NCBI GenBank assembly: GCA_016288215.1
Contig: JAEEYQ010000048.1
Coordinates: 1-55,332 of the forward strand
DNA: 55,332 nucleotides
Source: Lentisphaeria bacterium
GTDB taxonomy: Bacteria; Verrucomicrobiota; Lentisphaeria; Oligosphaerales; Oligosphaeraceae
Direction: 5' to 3'
The notes below the pieces were generated by a model. That model was not told the origin of the DNA and made no database searches. It saw only the letters and a list, made by a program, of their open reading frames with translations. Positions 16,051 through 25,044 of the stretch are shown here, in pieces. Position numbers and translations under genes: made by a program. Position 1 is the first letter of the stretch, and each line of letters begins with the position of its first letter.

Positions 16051-16145
16051 ATTCCTAATTCTTCACGACAAATTCCTAATTTCTAATTCCTAATTTCTAA
16101 TTCTTCACGACAAATTCCTAATTCCTAATTTCTAATTCCTGAATT
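16051..16145 (-). repeat. GGAATTA heptad tandem array R2, inverted relative to R1
   Basis: On the plus strand it reads TTCCTAATTCTTCACGACAA and TTTCTAATTCC units. On the minus strand these are the GGAATTA heptads and the GGAATTTGTCGTGAAGAA junction, which occurs twice. The array ends 2 bases before the ATG at 16147, so no ribosome site fits between them. R1 and R2 bracket 270 bases as inverted repeats. Confidence 0.85.
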
Positions 16146-16146
16146 C

Positions 16147-18303
16147 ATGTTTTCTTTTCGTTCCATCTTCTGCATCTTATTGATGGGCAGTCTGTTGCTT
16201 CCCTTTGGACAGACTGCCGCGGGGGAGTATTGGCCGCCGCAGCCATGGCTTTTGGAGAACCTGACCCGTTCCGTCAACTTCCATTTGGCCGCCTACAATC
16301 CAAAGGACAGCCTCTTCTTCAAGGACCCCTGCGGGACCCGCAATGCGCAGGCCATGTACATCCTTGCCACGGCGTGGGCATTGAATCTTCCCGACAACCC
16401 CTATTACCACGATGACAGCCTGCTGGAGATCATATCGCGGGCGGGGGAGGCGTTGGCGGCCCTGCAGAATGACAAAGGGGGGCTGCCGATCATCACCGCC
16501 TCCGGAAAGAAGCTCTACCGCTTCCCGCCGGAGACCTATAGCCAATGGATTCGCGCTTACTGGTTGGTGGAGAAGCACATGGACTTTGTCAGCCATCAGC
16601 ATTGGAAGCAGAGTCTGGAGTTGGCCTTTGAGTTTTTTCACCACCAATGCCGCGAGGGCGCCCTTCCCGATGTGGCCCATGCGGCCATGGCGTTGCTGTT
16701 TGCCGGCAGGGTGCTGCCGAATCCGTTGTGGGCGACGACGGCCAAAAGCTGTCTTGCGGGCATCGTGGCGAAGCAGACCCAAGACGGCTTCTGGCCCCTG
16801 AAGGACGGGCCGTCGCTGGCCAACGACATGGTCTGCATGGAGGCCTTGGGCATCGTCCAGTCCTTCCTTCACGAAGACTCCATCAACGATGCCCTGCGCC
16901 TGGGCGCCATGTTCCATAGCCGCTGGCTGTGGGAGGACGGCTCCATGGCCTCCGCCATCGATGACCAGAATCCCTATTCGCCCAAGCGAAATTTGGGCAA
17001 TGTGGGCTTCACATGGAGCGAGGAGGGGCGCGCGTTTCTGCAGCGCCAGCTCTTTGACAGCGGCGAAGAGCGTCCCATGGTGTCCGGCGTGTATGCGGCC
17101 ACCATGCTGCTGTTTGGCTCGGGGCTGCCGCCATCGGAGCCGCTGGAATTGCCGTCCGTCTACCGCACGCGGGACCATCAGGCGATGATGGTGCGGATGT
17201 CTCCATGGGCGGCCTGCCTGTCCGCCTACACCCGCAAACCCGGCAATCAGCCATGGCTTCTGGACCGTCAGAACATGATGGACATCTATCACCATGCGTT
17301 GGGGCTGGTCATCGGCGGTGGCAACGCCAAACTGCAGCCCTATTGGTCCACCTTCACGTTGGGGGATCCCGCCCTTTTGGTGGATTCGGCGAAGAAGCGG
17401 CCCATGCTGTTCGACCCGCCGGTGGATTTGGATTGGGTGCCCACCGCCGCGGGCCTTGGGACGGAGGACCTTCCTCCAAGCATGTCCCTGTTCTACCGCG
17501 GCAATTCATGCAACGTCAGTCTGGAGCCGGGGGCGGATGGCGCGTTGAACGTGGTCTACATGTTGGTGAACGTGGAGGACTCCCGCGAAATGAAGGTCCA
17601 TGTCCCTCTGCTGCGGCGGCCTGGCGGCCTGAAAATCGGCTCCATGCGGGAGACCTTCTTGGCGGACGCCCCTTGGCGGCATGTCTGCGCCGCGCCCTCC
17701 ACCTTGACATGGGGCGGCCTGCGTCTGCAGGTTCCCGCCAATGCGGTGCTCCACTGGCCCGTCTATGACAAGGAGGGGGCTCAAAGCCACGATTTCCTGC
17801 AGGCGCGGCTGGTCATCGACCTGCCAATTTCCGCAAAGCAGCGCACCCAACGGCTGACCATGGACGCCGTGCCGCCCGTGCCGCCAACCGCCATCTGCCA
17901 CGAGGCGACTACCCTGCAGGCCCATTCCTCCAGCGGGACGCCCTTTGAGAGCAATGCCGCCCTGCAGGCGCTGATTCTGCAGTTCAAGGAGACTGGGGAG
18001 TCCGTGACCTGCATGTTGCCTGTGGAGACGGAAGGGGACTATGAATTGTACGGTAACTTCCTGTTGGGACGGGACTACGGCACCGTCACCGTCTATCATG
18101 AGAGCACCCCCTGCGGTCCCTCCATCCCCTGTTTTGCTCCCAGACCGGGCACCACGGGGCCCCTGTTTCTCGAAACTTTGCATCTGAAGCCGGGCAAGGC
18201 CATCCTCCGCATTTCCCTCACCGCAAAGAACTCCCGCGGCCGAAACAGTTTGGCGGCCATTCGCCATTTTTATCTGAATCCGTTGACGACGGAGCGGAAG
18301 TGA
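16147..18303 (+). CDS. Secreted protein of unknown family, alpha/alpha-toroid-like N-terminal domain
   Basis: 718 residues. The signal peptide is SIFCILLMGSLLLPFG with cleavage near TAAGEY (residues 24-27). Residues about 35-300 carry helical repeats with regularly spaced aromatic and Trp motifs (AMYILATAWALN, SQWIRAYWLVEKH, DGFWPLKDGPS, RSRWLW-type HSRWLWEDGS). This resembles the (alpha/alpha) toroid of polysaccharide lyases and unsaturated glycuronyl hydrolases. The C-terminal half (about 400-718) is beta-rich and may bind carbohydrate. I cannot name a family or catalytic residues. The ATG directly follows repeat array R2 with no ribosome site. A second in-frame ATG inside the signal peptide (MGSLLL, residue 14) is too late to be likely. 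Context suggests glycan degradation. Confidence 0.6.
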   Translation: MFSFRSIFCILLMGSLLLPFGQTAAGEYWPPQPWLLENLTRSVNFHLAAYNPKDSLFFKDPCGTRNAQAMYILATAWALNLPDNPYYHDDSLLEIISRAGEALAALQNDKGGLPIITASGKKLYRFPPETYSQWIRAYWLVEKHMDFVSHQHWKQSLELAFEFFHHQCREGALPDVAHAAMALLFAGRVLPNPLWATTAKSCLAGIVAKQTQDGFWPLKDGPSLANDMVCMEALGIVQSFLHEDSINDALRLGAMFHSRWLWEDGSMASAIDDQNPYSPKRNLGNVGFTWSEEGRAFLQRQLFDSGEERPMVSGVYAATMLLFGSGLPPSEPLELPSVYRTRDHQAMMVRMSPWAACLSAYTRKPGNQPWLLDRQNMMDIYHHALGLVIGGGNAKLQPYWSTFTLGDPALLVDSAKKRPMLFDPPVDLDWVPTAAGLGTEDLPPSMSLFYRGNSCNVSLEPGADGALNVVYMLVNVEDSREMKVHVPLLRRPGGLKIGSMRETFLADAPWRHVCAAPSTLTWGGLRLQVPANAVLHWPVYDKEGAQSHDFLQARLVIDLPISAKQRTQRLTMDAVPPVPPTAICHEATTLQAHSSSGTPFESNAALQALILQFKETGESVTCMLPVETEGDYELYGNFLLGRDYGTVTVYHESTPCGPSIPCFAPRPGTTGPLFLETLHLKPGKAILRISLTAKNSRGRNSLAAIRHFYLNPLTTERK

Positions 18304-18495
18304 TGTCCAACGAGAGGGTTAGGGAAGATGGGGACCCCATGGCTCTTCGTGGCATGGCGCGAATTGCGTTGTGGAATTTGCGAATTCCCGCCGTGGCATT
18401 TGAATTGTCATCAATCGGCATTATGGTGTGTGTGGTGTCAGGCGTCCGTCTGGCCGTTTTTGAACAGAACCTTTTGATCACGGAGTGAATGATTT

Positions 18496-19296
18496 ATGCA
18501 AGTTGCTGTCAGTCAATTGGTTGCCCCCGATTCTTGGTCTGTCTCCCAATTTCTGCAGGAAGCCAAAGCCACCGGCTATGAAGGGGTGGAGCTGTCGGTG
18601 CGTGCGGCGGACAACGCTGCCTTCAACTATAACAGCACTGACGCGGAGCTGGCCGCGTGGAAGGCGGAGGCGACCGCTTTGGGACTGGACATCGGCTCCA
18701 TCACCATCGCCAACAAAGTCGGCTCTCTAGTGGTGGACGGCGCGGCGGCTGACAGCGCCATTGCCGAGACGGCATGGGCGTTGGAATGCGCGGCGAAATT
18801 GGGGGCGACGGCTGCCCTTCACACGTTGGGGGGACTTTCTCCGGACCTCTATTATGAAGACGCCTACAACAATGCCGTGCGCAATCTGAAGGCGTTGGCG
18901 CCGGTGGCGGAGAAGTGCCATGTGACGTTGGCCATTGAGTTTGTGTGGTCGGGCTTTCTGTTCAGCCCGTTGGAGATGCGGCAGCTGATCGATACCGTGG
19001 GCAGCTCCGAAGTGGGCTTCTATTTCGACCCGGGGAACATGGCCGTCTTTCAGGCTCCGCAGCATTGGGTTCGCGCCTTGGGCAAGCGGGTTCGCCGCGT
19101 CCATATGAAGGACTGGAAGGGCGGTCCCCTCAACGGAACCTGGACGCCGCTGCTGGCCGGCACCCTCAATTTCCCTGTCATCATGAAGGAGCTCAAGGCC
19201 GCCGGCTATCAGGGGCCGCTGGTCAGCGAAGTGCCGGACAGTTTGGCCTCCTGGAAGGACACCGCGGCGGCGATTCGTCAGATCGCATCGATGTAA
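18496..19296 (+). CDS. Sugar phosphate isomerase/epimerase (xylose isomerase-like TIM barrel)
   Basis: 266 residues, the usual size for the AP-endonuclease-2-like TIM-barrel family. Metal-site strands are recognisable: AIEFVW, GFYFDPGNM, RVHMKDWK and SEVPD, which supply the usual Glu, Asp, His and Glu ligands. It is cytoplasmic and probably interconverts a keto- and aldo-sugar or its epimers. The best general resemblance is to L-ribulose-5-phosphate 3-epimerase and related enzymes. GGAG lies 10 bases before the ATG. The 192-base gap upstream of it holds no recognised gene. Substrate cannot be inferred from sequence; the neighbouring secreted hydrolases suggest a glycan-derived sugar. Confidence 0.8.
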   Translation: MQVAVSQLVAPDSWSVSQFLQEAKATGYEGVELSVRAADNAAFNYNSTDAELAAWKAEATALGLDIGSITIANKVGSLVVDGAAADSAIAETAWALECAAKLGATAALHTLGGLSPDLYYEDAYNNAVRNLKALAPVAEKCHVTLAIEFVWSGFLFSPLEMRQLIDTVGSSEVGFYFDPGNMAVFQAPQHWVRALGKRVRRVHMKDWKGGPLNGTWTPLLAGTLNFPVIMKELKAAGYQGPLVSEVPDSLASWKDTAAAIRQIASM

Positions 19297-19318
19297 CTCA
19301 TTGATAATAAATAACTTA
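19292..19318 (-). repeat. 27-base AT-rich dispersed motif, copy B
   Basis: Read on the minus strand. It spans the stop codon of the isomerase gene and the gap after it. It agrees with copy A at 22 of 27 and with copy C at 24 of 27 positions. Confidence 0.55.
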
Positions 19319-19332
19319 TACAATATATAACA

Positions 19333-20040
19333 ATGGCGCGAAATTCAGGGCAACGACGGCGGGAGTCCCTTCTGCAGGCCACATGGGCATGGCTGATGGA
19401 CACATGGCAGCCCACAGGCGTCGGCCGTGACGTGAACATCCGTCAGGCCCGCTGCAAGGCGGACCTGGCCGCCCTCCGCATGGCGTCGCCCCGTCGGCTG
19501 GATTTGACGTCTGAAAAGCCCCTGCCGCTTCCCGCCATGCACAGCGTTCTGGTCCTCTGCTCCATCACCCAACGGGATTGTTGGGCGGATTGCGCCGCCC
19601 GTGACGACATTCTGCAGGAGCTTCAGCGGAAGCGGGCGGAGCAGGAGCTTGCGGAGATGGAGATACGCAAGAACGAACCCGAACTGCGGGAGGGCGACAT
19701 GCTGTTCGCCGACATGGCCACATGGAACTATGCCGCCTCCTCCAACGATGCGTATCAGCGGCTGCGCCGTCGGATTCATGAACTGGAGGTCCTGCTGTAC
19801 AGGGGGACGCGCATTGAGCGGCTGGGGCTCGCCAAGGCGACCAACAGCCTCTATCTTGCCGTCCCAGAAGGAATGGTGAATCCCTCCGAACTTCCACAGG
19901 AATGGGGGCTTCTATGGCAAACGGGCCGGGGGATCACCGTCGTCAAAGAGACCGTCAAACGAAAATGCACTCCCGCCGCCCATTGGCAGCTGCTGGAAAG
20001 CATTTTCGCCAGCGGCATGAAAAAAATGGAGTCCGTATAA
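19333..20040 (+). CDS. Hypothetical protein, degenerate MmcB/PD-(D/E)xK-like
   Basis: 235 residues, charged, no signal peptide. The C-terminal part NSLYLAVPEGMVNPSELPQE, followed by WGLLWQTGRGITVVKE, strongly resembles the end of MmcB-like nucleases of the PD-(D/E)xK superfamily, where a VPEG strand precedes a proline-containing turn. The segment VLCSITQRDCWAD sits where the family has a catalytic E-x-K strand, but the Glu and Lys are replaced by Leu/Cys and Ser. A helical coiled insert of about 75 residues follows (QRKRAEQELAEMEIRKNEPE). It ends TAA directly against the ATG of the DUF4838 gene, so the two are co-translated. No ribosome site is visible before its ATG. It is likely a real gene, but family membership is tentative and catalysis unlikely. 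Confidence 0.55.
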   Translation: MARNSGQRRRESLLQATWAWLMDTWQPTGVGRDVNIRQARCKADLAALRMASPRRLDLTSEKPLPLPAMHSVLVLCSITQRDCWADCAARDDILQELQRKRAEQELAEMEIRKNEPELREGDMLFADMATWNYAASSNDAYQRLRRRIHELEVLLYRGTRIERLGLAKATNSLYLAVPEGMVNPSELPQEWGLLWQTGRGITVVKETVKRKCTPAAHWQLLESIFASGMKKMESV

Positions 20041-22455
20041 ATGAAAAGTATTACCATGATTGGTTTCGCCATGGCTTTTGCGGCGGTGACGGTTTCCGGC
20101 GACACGCTCACGCTCGCCAGCGGCGGAAAAAGCGCCTATACGATCCTCTATAATATGGATAAGGGGGATGGCATCACCAACGCCGCCGTCAAGGACCTGA
20201 GCGACCATCTGCGGCAAATGACGGGGGCGGAGTTTCCGCTTGGCGAAGCGCCGGAAGGTGGCGCTCGCATCATCGTGGGGCAGCGGGCCCCGGGGGACGA
20301 CGGTCCGTTCAACGGCGTCCGCGAACGCCGCATAAAAAGCGTCGGGAAAGACATTTACATCTATGGTGACGGTCAATTCGGCACCATCGGCGCCATCTAT
20401 GACTTTTTGGAGAAGTTCTGCGGCTGCCGTTGGTTTGGCCCATGGGACGGCGACACCTTCATCCCCAAAAAGGCCACGTTGGAGCTGGAGTCCATGGATT
20501 ACCGCCACGCGCCCAGCTTCTACAGTCTGGAGTTGGGCGGCGCCTGGCCGGCTGCCCGCAAAATTGAGGGAATCAAGAACTATCTGCGCCGCAACCGTTG
20601 CTTCCTCATGCCAAGCTACACTGGCGCAAGTTCTTTTGACGGATGGAAATACATCGGTCCCACCACCCACGGACTCGCCGCCTTCTTCCCGCCGGGGGGC
20701 CGCCATAAGCCGGGCACCTTCGAAGGGCAATGGGCGGGGCCTCATCTCGCGTTGGCCGACAAGGCGTATTTCAAGGACCACCCCGAATATTTCACGCTGA
20801 ACAAGGACGGCAAGCGGGTTCCGGACCGCCAGCTCTGCTTCAGCAATCCGGACGTGCGCCGCATACTCACGGAAAACATCGAGATTGTCATCCAGTATGA
20901 AAAGTACAAAGTGGACGACTATGCCATCTTGGACCTCAGCTTCAACGACCGCTCTGGCGGCTTCTGCGAATGCCCTAATTGCAAAGCGTTGGAGCAGAAA
21001 TACAAAAGCCCTGGCGGCGCCTACTACGACTATCTCATCGAGCTGGGCAACGCCTTCCTTCCGAAATATCCGAATCTCTTCATCCGCATGATCGCCTATC
21101 AGACGGACATGACGGGAATCCCTCCGGAAGAAGGCTTCAAATTCCCCAAAAACATCAGCGTCATCGTCGCCCCGCTTTGCCAAGATTTCTCTAAACCCTT
21201 AACTCACAGCTACAACCGCTCTTTCCGAGAGGAGTTCGAGGCATGGGGCCGCATCGCCGGCACCATGTGGTGGTGGAGCTATCCCATCCTCTATCCCCAT
21301 GGCATCTGTGCCTATGCGCTCTTCCCCGGCGTTTACCGCAACGCCGAAAACATCAAGTTCGCCTATGCCATCGGCACCCGCTACATCATCAGCGAAATGG
21401 GCGGCAGCCTGCTTCACAACTGCGCCTTCAAGAAGCTCAACGACTATCTGCAAGTCCGTCTCGCCGATAACGTTAGCGACAATGTGGACCGCATCGTCCG
21501 CGAATACTGCGACCATGTCTACGGTCCCGCCGCCGAGCAGATGGTCGCCTATCTGCGGGAGACCCATGAGGCCAGCGTTCGGGATCCCAATTATTTCGTC
21601 TATTACGATGACCCCCGTGCCATGAGGCTCTTGCACTCCCCCGCCAACCTGGTCCGCTGGCAACGGGACTTCGACCGCATGGCGGAGAGCATCGGCGACG
21701 ACGCCTACCGCCAGCTTCAGCTGGCGCGGGCGCGCATCAACCTGGACGTGCTGACCCTGCTCTCATGGGATGACATCAAGGCGGCGGAGCCCGAATTCGC
21801 GACCACGGACATGCTCAACATCGTCGGCAAACGCTACATCGACGAAGTCAAGGCGGACAACGACGACACCTATGGGGCGCTCAACGGCTACGGCAGGGGC
21901 TGGTCACTGCAGTGTTTCCTCGCCTCCGGAGAAACCGCCTACCGCTCTCTGCTCAACGGTTCATCAAAGGAGATTCCCGCCGAACTGGTGGAGAAATACG
22001 GCAAGGAGAACGTCTATCCCATCCGTCTCGATGGCCGTACTGGCGTTCCCGCCCGCACGAATGAACCCGATGCCGCCAACGGAATCGCCGCCGAAGTCAA
22101 ATTGGGCAATGACGGCTTGGTTCACATGCCCTGCATCATGGTCAAACAGGAGGACGGAAGCTTCGCCAACGGATCGCCAAGCTTTGTTCCATTCAGCAAT
22201 AATCCATTCTTAATCAGCAACTTAGAGAAATATAAGGCGGTGGAGGGCTATCATCCCTATCTCATGGGCCGAACCGTTTTCACGGCGGCGGAGACCGTGG
22301 TCATCACTGGCGTCAACTGCAAAGTCCAATTCTACATCGGCAGGGTATTCGACTCCAACCATCCCGAACAGGAATACGATGTCTATTGCTCGCTGAAGTA
22401 CCTTGAGGAGGATCGTGTCCTGATTGACCAGATGTTTGTCTGTAAGCCACGCTGA
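20041..22455 (+). CDS. Secreted DUF4838 protein with GH67-like N-terminal domain (1)
   Basis: 804 residues. A signal peptide ends near TVSGDT (residues 17-20). Residues about 20-150 resemble the N-terminal domain of alpha-glucuronidases (AAVKDLSDHLRQMTGAEFPL, GARIIVGQ, TIGAIYDFLEKFCGCRWF). The central DUF4838 region shows LCFSNPDVRRILTENI and FCECPNCKAL, with the paired cysteines typical of the family. The C-terminal 200 residues include a lipocalin-like or beta-sandwich segment. DUF4838 proteins are secreted or surface carbohydrate-active proteins of unproven activity, often in PVC and Bacteroidota glycan loci. The ATG abuts the upstream stop; GGAG lies 9 bases before it. A paralogue is encoded next. 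Confidence 0.85.
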   Translation: MKSITMIGFAMAFAAVTVSGDTLTLASGGKSAYTILYNMDKGDGITNAAVKDLSDHLRQMTGAEFPLGEAPEGGARIIVGQRAPGDDGPFNGVRERRIKSVGKDIYIYGDGQFGTIGAIYDFLEKFCGCRWFGPWDGDTFIPKKATLELESMDYRHAPSFYSLELGGAWPAARKIEGIKNYLRRNRCFLMPSYTGASSFDGWKYIGPTTHGLAAFFPPGGRHKPGTFEGQWAGPHLALADKAYFKDHPEYFTLNKDGKRVPDRQLCFSNPDVRRILTENIEIVIQYEKYKVDDYAILDLSFNDRSGGFCECPNCKALEQKYKSPGGAYYDYLIELGNAFLPKYPNLFIRMIAYQTDMTGIPPEEGFKFPKNISVIVAPLCQDFSKPLTHSYNRSFREEFEAWGRIAGTMWWWSYPILYPHGICAYALFPGVYRNAENIKFAYAIGTRYIISEMGGSLLHNCAFKKLNDYLQVRLADNVSDNVDRIVREYCDHVYGPAAEQMVAYLRETHEASVRDPNYFVYYDDPRAMRLLHSPANLVRWQRDFDRMAESIGDDAYRQLQLARARINLDVLTLLSWDDIKAAEPEFATTDMLNIVGKRYIDEVKADNDDTYGALNGYGRGWSLQCFLASGETAYRSLLNGSSKEIPAELVEKYGKENVYPIRLDGRTGVPARTNEPDAANGIAAEVKLGNDGLVHMPCIMVKQEDGSFANGSPSFVPFSNNPFLISNLEKYKAVEGYHPYLMGRTVFTAAETVVITGVNCKVQFYIGRVFDSNHPEQEYDVYCSLKYLEEDRVLIDQMFVCKPR

Positions 22456-22520
22456 GGGAACAAATTAGAAAAGCAACGATTCGGAACTCCGATGGCCGAA
22501 AAAGCGGTTGCCATGGCGGC

Positions 22521-22597
22521 AATTCAGCCCCGTTGGGGCTGTTAGTCATGGAGGAAATGCGACTCCTCTGATTCCACAGCCCCAACGGGGCTGAATT
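22521..22597. repeat. REP-like double palindrome
   Basis: Two perfect 21-base arms in inverted orientation, at 22521-22541 and 22577-22597. Each contains its own palindrome (CAGCCCCGTTGGGGCTG and CAGCCCCAACGGGGCTG). A smaller GAGGA/TCCTC hairpin sits between them. The transcript could fold into either one long or two short stems. It fills most of the 235-base gap between the two DUF4838 genes and may act as a 3' stabiliser or attenuator. Confidence 0.85.
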
Positions 22598-22705
22598 ACA
22601 TGCCATGAAACTTGCTTCAATGATAGGTTCCGAATCGTTGCTTGTATATTTGATATTTGTCTATTTTGTTCATGATAAGGATGTTATAGATTGATTTTGA
22701 GGAAT

Positions 22706-24838
22706 ATGATGAGACATTTGTTGCTAGTCGGACTTTCGATGGGGGCCATGCTGCATGCCGCCTCCTTTTCGTTGGTGCAGGAGGGGAAGCCGGCTTCCGC
22801 CATTGTGGTGAACCGCTGGAGCGACCAGATGGAGGCGTTGGCGGCCGTGCAGCTGCGGGACTATGTGCTGCGGATGACGGGGGCCGAGCTGCCGATTCTG
22901 ACCATGGCCTATGATCATCAGTTTCTGGCCACATGGAAGCCCGGGGATACTCTGCCGGAAGTGGCTCCGTATGGGGAACTTAGACCCATATTTGTGACAT
23001 GGGACACGGCGTTGGCCGAAGAAGAATACCGTCTCACGGTCATGTCAGAGTGCATCCGCATTCGTGGCGGCAGCGCCTATGGATTGCTTTACGGGGTGGA
23101 TGAACTGTTGGAGCGGTTGGGCGTCTGTCTGGCTCGGCCGGAGCGGCTGTGGTGGAATCTGCCCCATGTCCAGACGCTGGCCTTGCCGACATGCGAGGTG
23201 ACGTCCAAGCCCTTTTTCCGCATTCGCGGGGTGCATCATCATCAATCGGACCATTCGCTTTTCGCATGGATGGGCTTCAATCGGCTGAATTACCATCTCC
23301 AAAACCCTCCTGGATGGTATGATACGGGCATGATGGCCTATGACGGGGTTCGTCCTTTCTTCATTTCCCACAGCTGGCACTTCTGGGTGCCCCGCAAGGT
23401 TCTCCATGACCATTTGGACTGGAATCCTGTCATCAACGGAGAGCGCAAAGCCATTGAGGCGGAAGGGGATGAGGACCTGATTCACTATCAGTTGTGCATT
23501 TCCAATCCTGAACTGCGCAAGTATTTCATTGATAGGGTGTTAGAGTATTTGAAGAACAATCCGCAGATGCCCATCGTCCCGCTGGAGACCAATGATGGCC
23601 ATGGCTACTGCGAATGCGAGGCTTGCCGCGCCTATGGCGCCACGGCGTCCGACCAGTTCTTCCGCTTTGTGGCGGAAGCGGCCACGGAGATTCAAAAGCA
23701 TTTTCCAAAAGTCACGGTGCTTTGCCTGAGCTATCCGCCCCATGATGAGATGCCAAATGTGGAACTGCCGTCCAATGTGGGAGTTGGCGTGGTCAACAAT
23801 GGCCGCAACTATGCCCGCCCGCTGACGGACCCCGGCAATCAGCGCTACTATGACATTTTGGTGAAGTGGGCAACGGCGCTGCCTGGCCGCGTTTACATCT
23901 ATGAGCTGTGGGCGAAGGAGATGTTCGAAGGCTATCCCCATCCCTTTGCCGCCGTCTATGCGGAGGACATCAAGCTCTATCAAAAGCTCCAGCTGGCGGG
24001 GCTTTGCCCTGAAGGGCTTCATCCATCTCCCTTCCAGGAGTATTTGCGCGGCAAATTGGCGTGGAATCCGGAGCTGGATTGGAAGAAAATCCTTAAGGAG
24101 TTCTGCGACAAGATGTTCGGAAAGGCGGCATCTGCCATGGAACAGTATTATGTCCTGTTGGAGAACCGCATGGTGGAGTATGGCCAGAATCTAAAGGACC
24201 TGACCGCCCTTTCGGAGTATGTCCGTCCCATCGACGCCGCGGCCATGAAATTGCTGGAGCAGGCCGCCGCACAGGCGGAACCTGGCCTCGCCGTCAGTCG
24301 CGTGGCTGCTGAACGGGAGGAGTTCATGAAGCTGCATCGGACGATGGAGCAGTGGATGCCCTGCAAGGCGGACGTGGTCACCGATGCCATGCGGGCAGCG
24401 AATCTGCTGCCCAACGGCGATTTCGAGCAGGAGTGGAAGGATGTCAGCCACGATACGCGATGGGGGGAGTACAAATTCGAGATTGTGGACGGCCAGGCCT
24501 ACCATGGGAGGAAATGCGGCTGCACCACGGTCATCACTCAGGGATGGGCGCGCTTTATCCTCAACGCAAAAGGGTTAGACACTTCGAAGAAATATGCCCT
24601 CTACTGCGCCGTCAAGTGTCTGGATGGCGCGGAGGCCGGCAACTTCTGGTTCATTCCAGGCGGCATGCCTGCCCAGCTCTACACCTTGGGGAACACCCAT
24701 GGAGAATGGTATCGCGCCGTCTTCCGCAACATCGAAATCAAGGAGGACGGTTTCACCGTCCTGCCGACGGTCCATGCCGTTCCCTCCAAAGGCCGCATCC
24801 TTTGGGATGACATCCTCCTCCTGCCAGAGGCAGATTAG
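22706..24838 (+). CDS. Secreted DUF4838 protein with GH67-like N-terminal domain (2)
   Basis: 710 residues from the ATG at 22706 (another ATG is at 22709; TGAGG lies just upstream). The signal peptide is HLLLVGLSMGAMLHA. Residues about 20-140 are GH67-N-like (AVQLRDYVLRMTGAELPIL, SAYGLLYGVDELLERLGV). The DUF4838 core has LCISNPELRKYFIDRVLEYL, PLETNDGHGYCECEACRAYG and YIYELWAKEMFEGYPHP. A C-terminal domain of about 140 residues (LLPNGDFEQEW, then WGEYKFEIVDGQAYHG) looks like a carbohydrate-binding beta-sandwich. It shares the CECxxC signature with the preceding paralogue, but their ends differ, so they probably act on related but distinct substrates. Confidence 0.85.
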   Translation: MMRHLLLVGLSMGAMLHAASFSLVQEGKPASAIVVNRWSDQMEALAAVQLRDYVLRMTGAELPILTMAYDHQFLATWKPGDTLPEVAPYGELRPIFVTWDTALAEEEYRLTVMSECIRIRGGSAYGLLYGVDELLERLGVCLARPERLWWNLPHVQTLALPTCEVTSKPFFRIRGVHHHQSDHSLFAWMGFNRLNYHLQNPPGWYDTGMMAYDGVRPFFISHSWHFWVPRKVLHDHLDWNPVINGERKAIEAEGDEDLIHYQLCISNPELRKYFIDRVLEYLKNNPQMPIVPLETNDGHGYCECEACRAYGATASDQFFRFVAEAATEIQKHFPKVTVLCLSYPPHDEMPNVELPSNVGVGVVNNGRNYARPLTDPGNQRYYDILVKWATALPGRVYIYELWAKEMFEGYPHPFAAVYAEDIKLYQKLQLAGLCPEGLHPSPFQEYLRGKLAWNPELDWKKILKEFCDKMFGKAASAMEQYYVLLENRMVEYGQNLKDLTALSEYVRPIDAAAMKLLEQAAAQAEPGLAVSRVAAEREEFMKLHRTMEQWMPCKADVVTDAMRAANLLPNGDFEQEWKDVSHDTRWGEYKFEIVDGQAYHGRKCGCTTVITQGWARFILNAKGLDTSKKYALYCAVKCLDGAEAGNFWFIPGGMPAQLYTLGNTHGEWYRAVFRNIEIKEDGFTVLPTVHAVPSKGRILWDDILLLPEAD

Positions 24839-24909
24839 GTTGTTTGCAATTCGCAGAAGGCGTGGCATGCTGAAAATGAAGAGCCGCCAAGGCGGCGGCA
24901 GGATAATAG

Positions 24910-25030
24910 CCGTGGGTAAGCGCAACGCCGTAGGCGCAAGCGTAACCCACGGATCACGAAAAAGTTAGAGTTTTAGAACCGCGAAGCGGTGATAGGAGCC
25001 TGACGTGGGTGAAGCAAAGCGTAACCCACG
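24910..25030. repeat. Two REP-like hairpins with GGGTAAGCG / GCGTAACCC arms
   Basis: Hairpin 1 has the arms CCGTGGGT (24910-24917) and ACCCACGG (24945-24952). Hairpin 2 has CGTGGGT (25004-25010) and ACCCACG (25024-25030). Both carry AAGC just inside the left arm and GCGTAA inside the right. A related hairpin is at 53856-53900. Between them is CCGCGAAGCGG, another short hairpin. These fall in the 396-base gap after the second DUF4838 gene, which contains no credible gene. Confidence 0.75.
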
Positions 25031-25044
25031 AATAGGCAGAAGTT

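Noticed and set aside
15803..16093. 96-codon plus-strand frame in the GH2 downstream gap
   Set aside because: It is made entirely of the composite element, GRGACGY heptads, TATA-rich DNA and array R2.
18303..18488. Short plus-strand frame of about 61 codons whose ATG overlaps the stop of the 16147 gene
   Set aside because: The TGATG overlap is suggestive, but the product has no recognisable features, no conserved motif and no ribosome site of its own. The 192-base gap is better left as non-coding.
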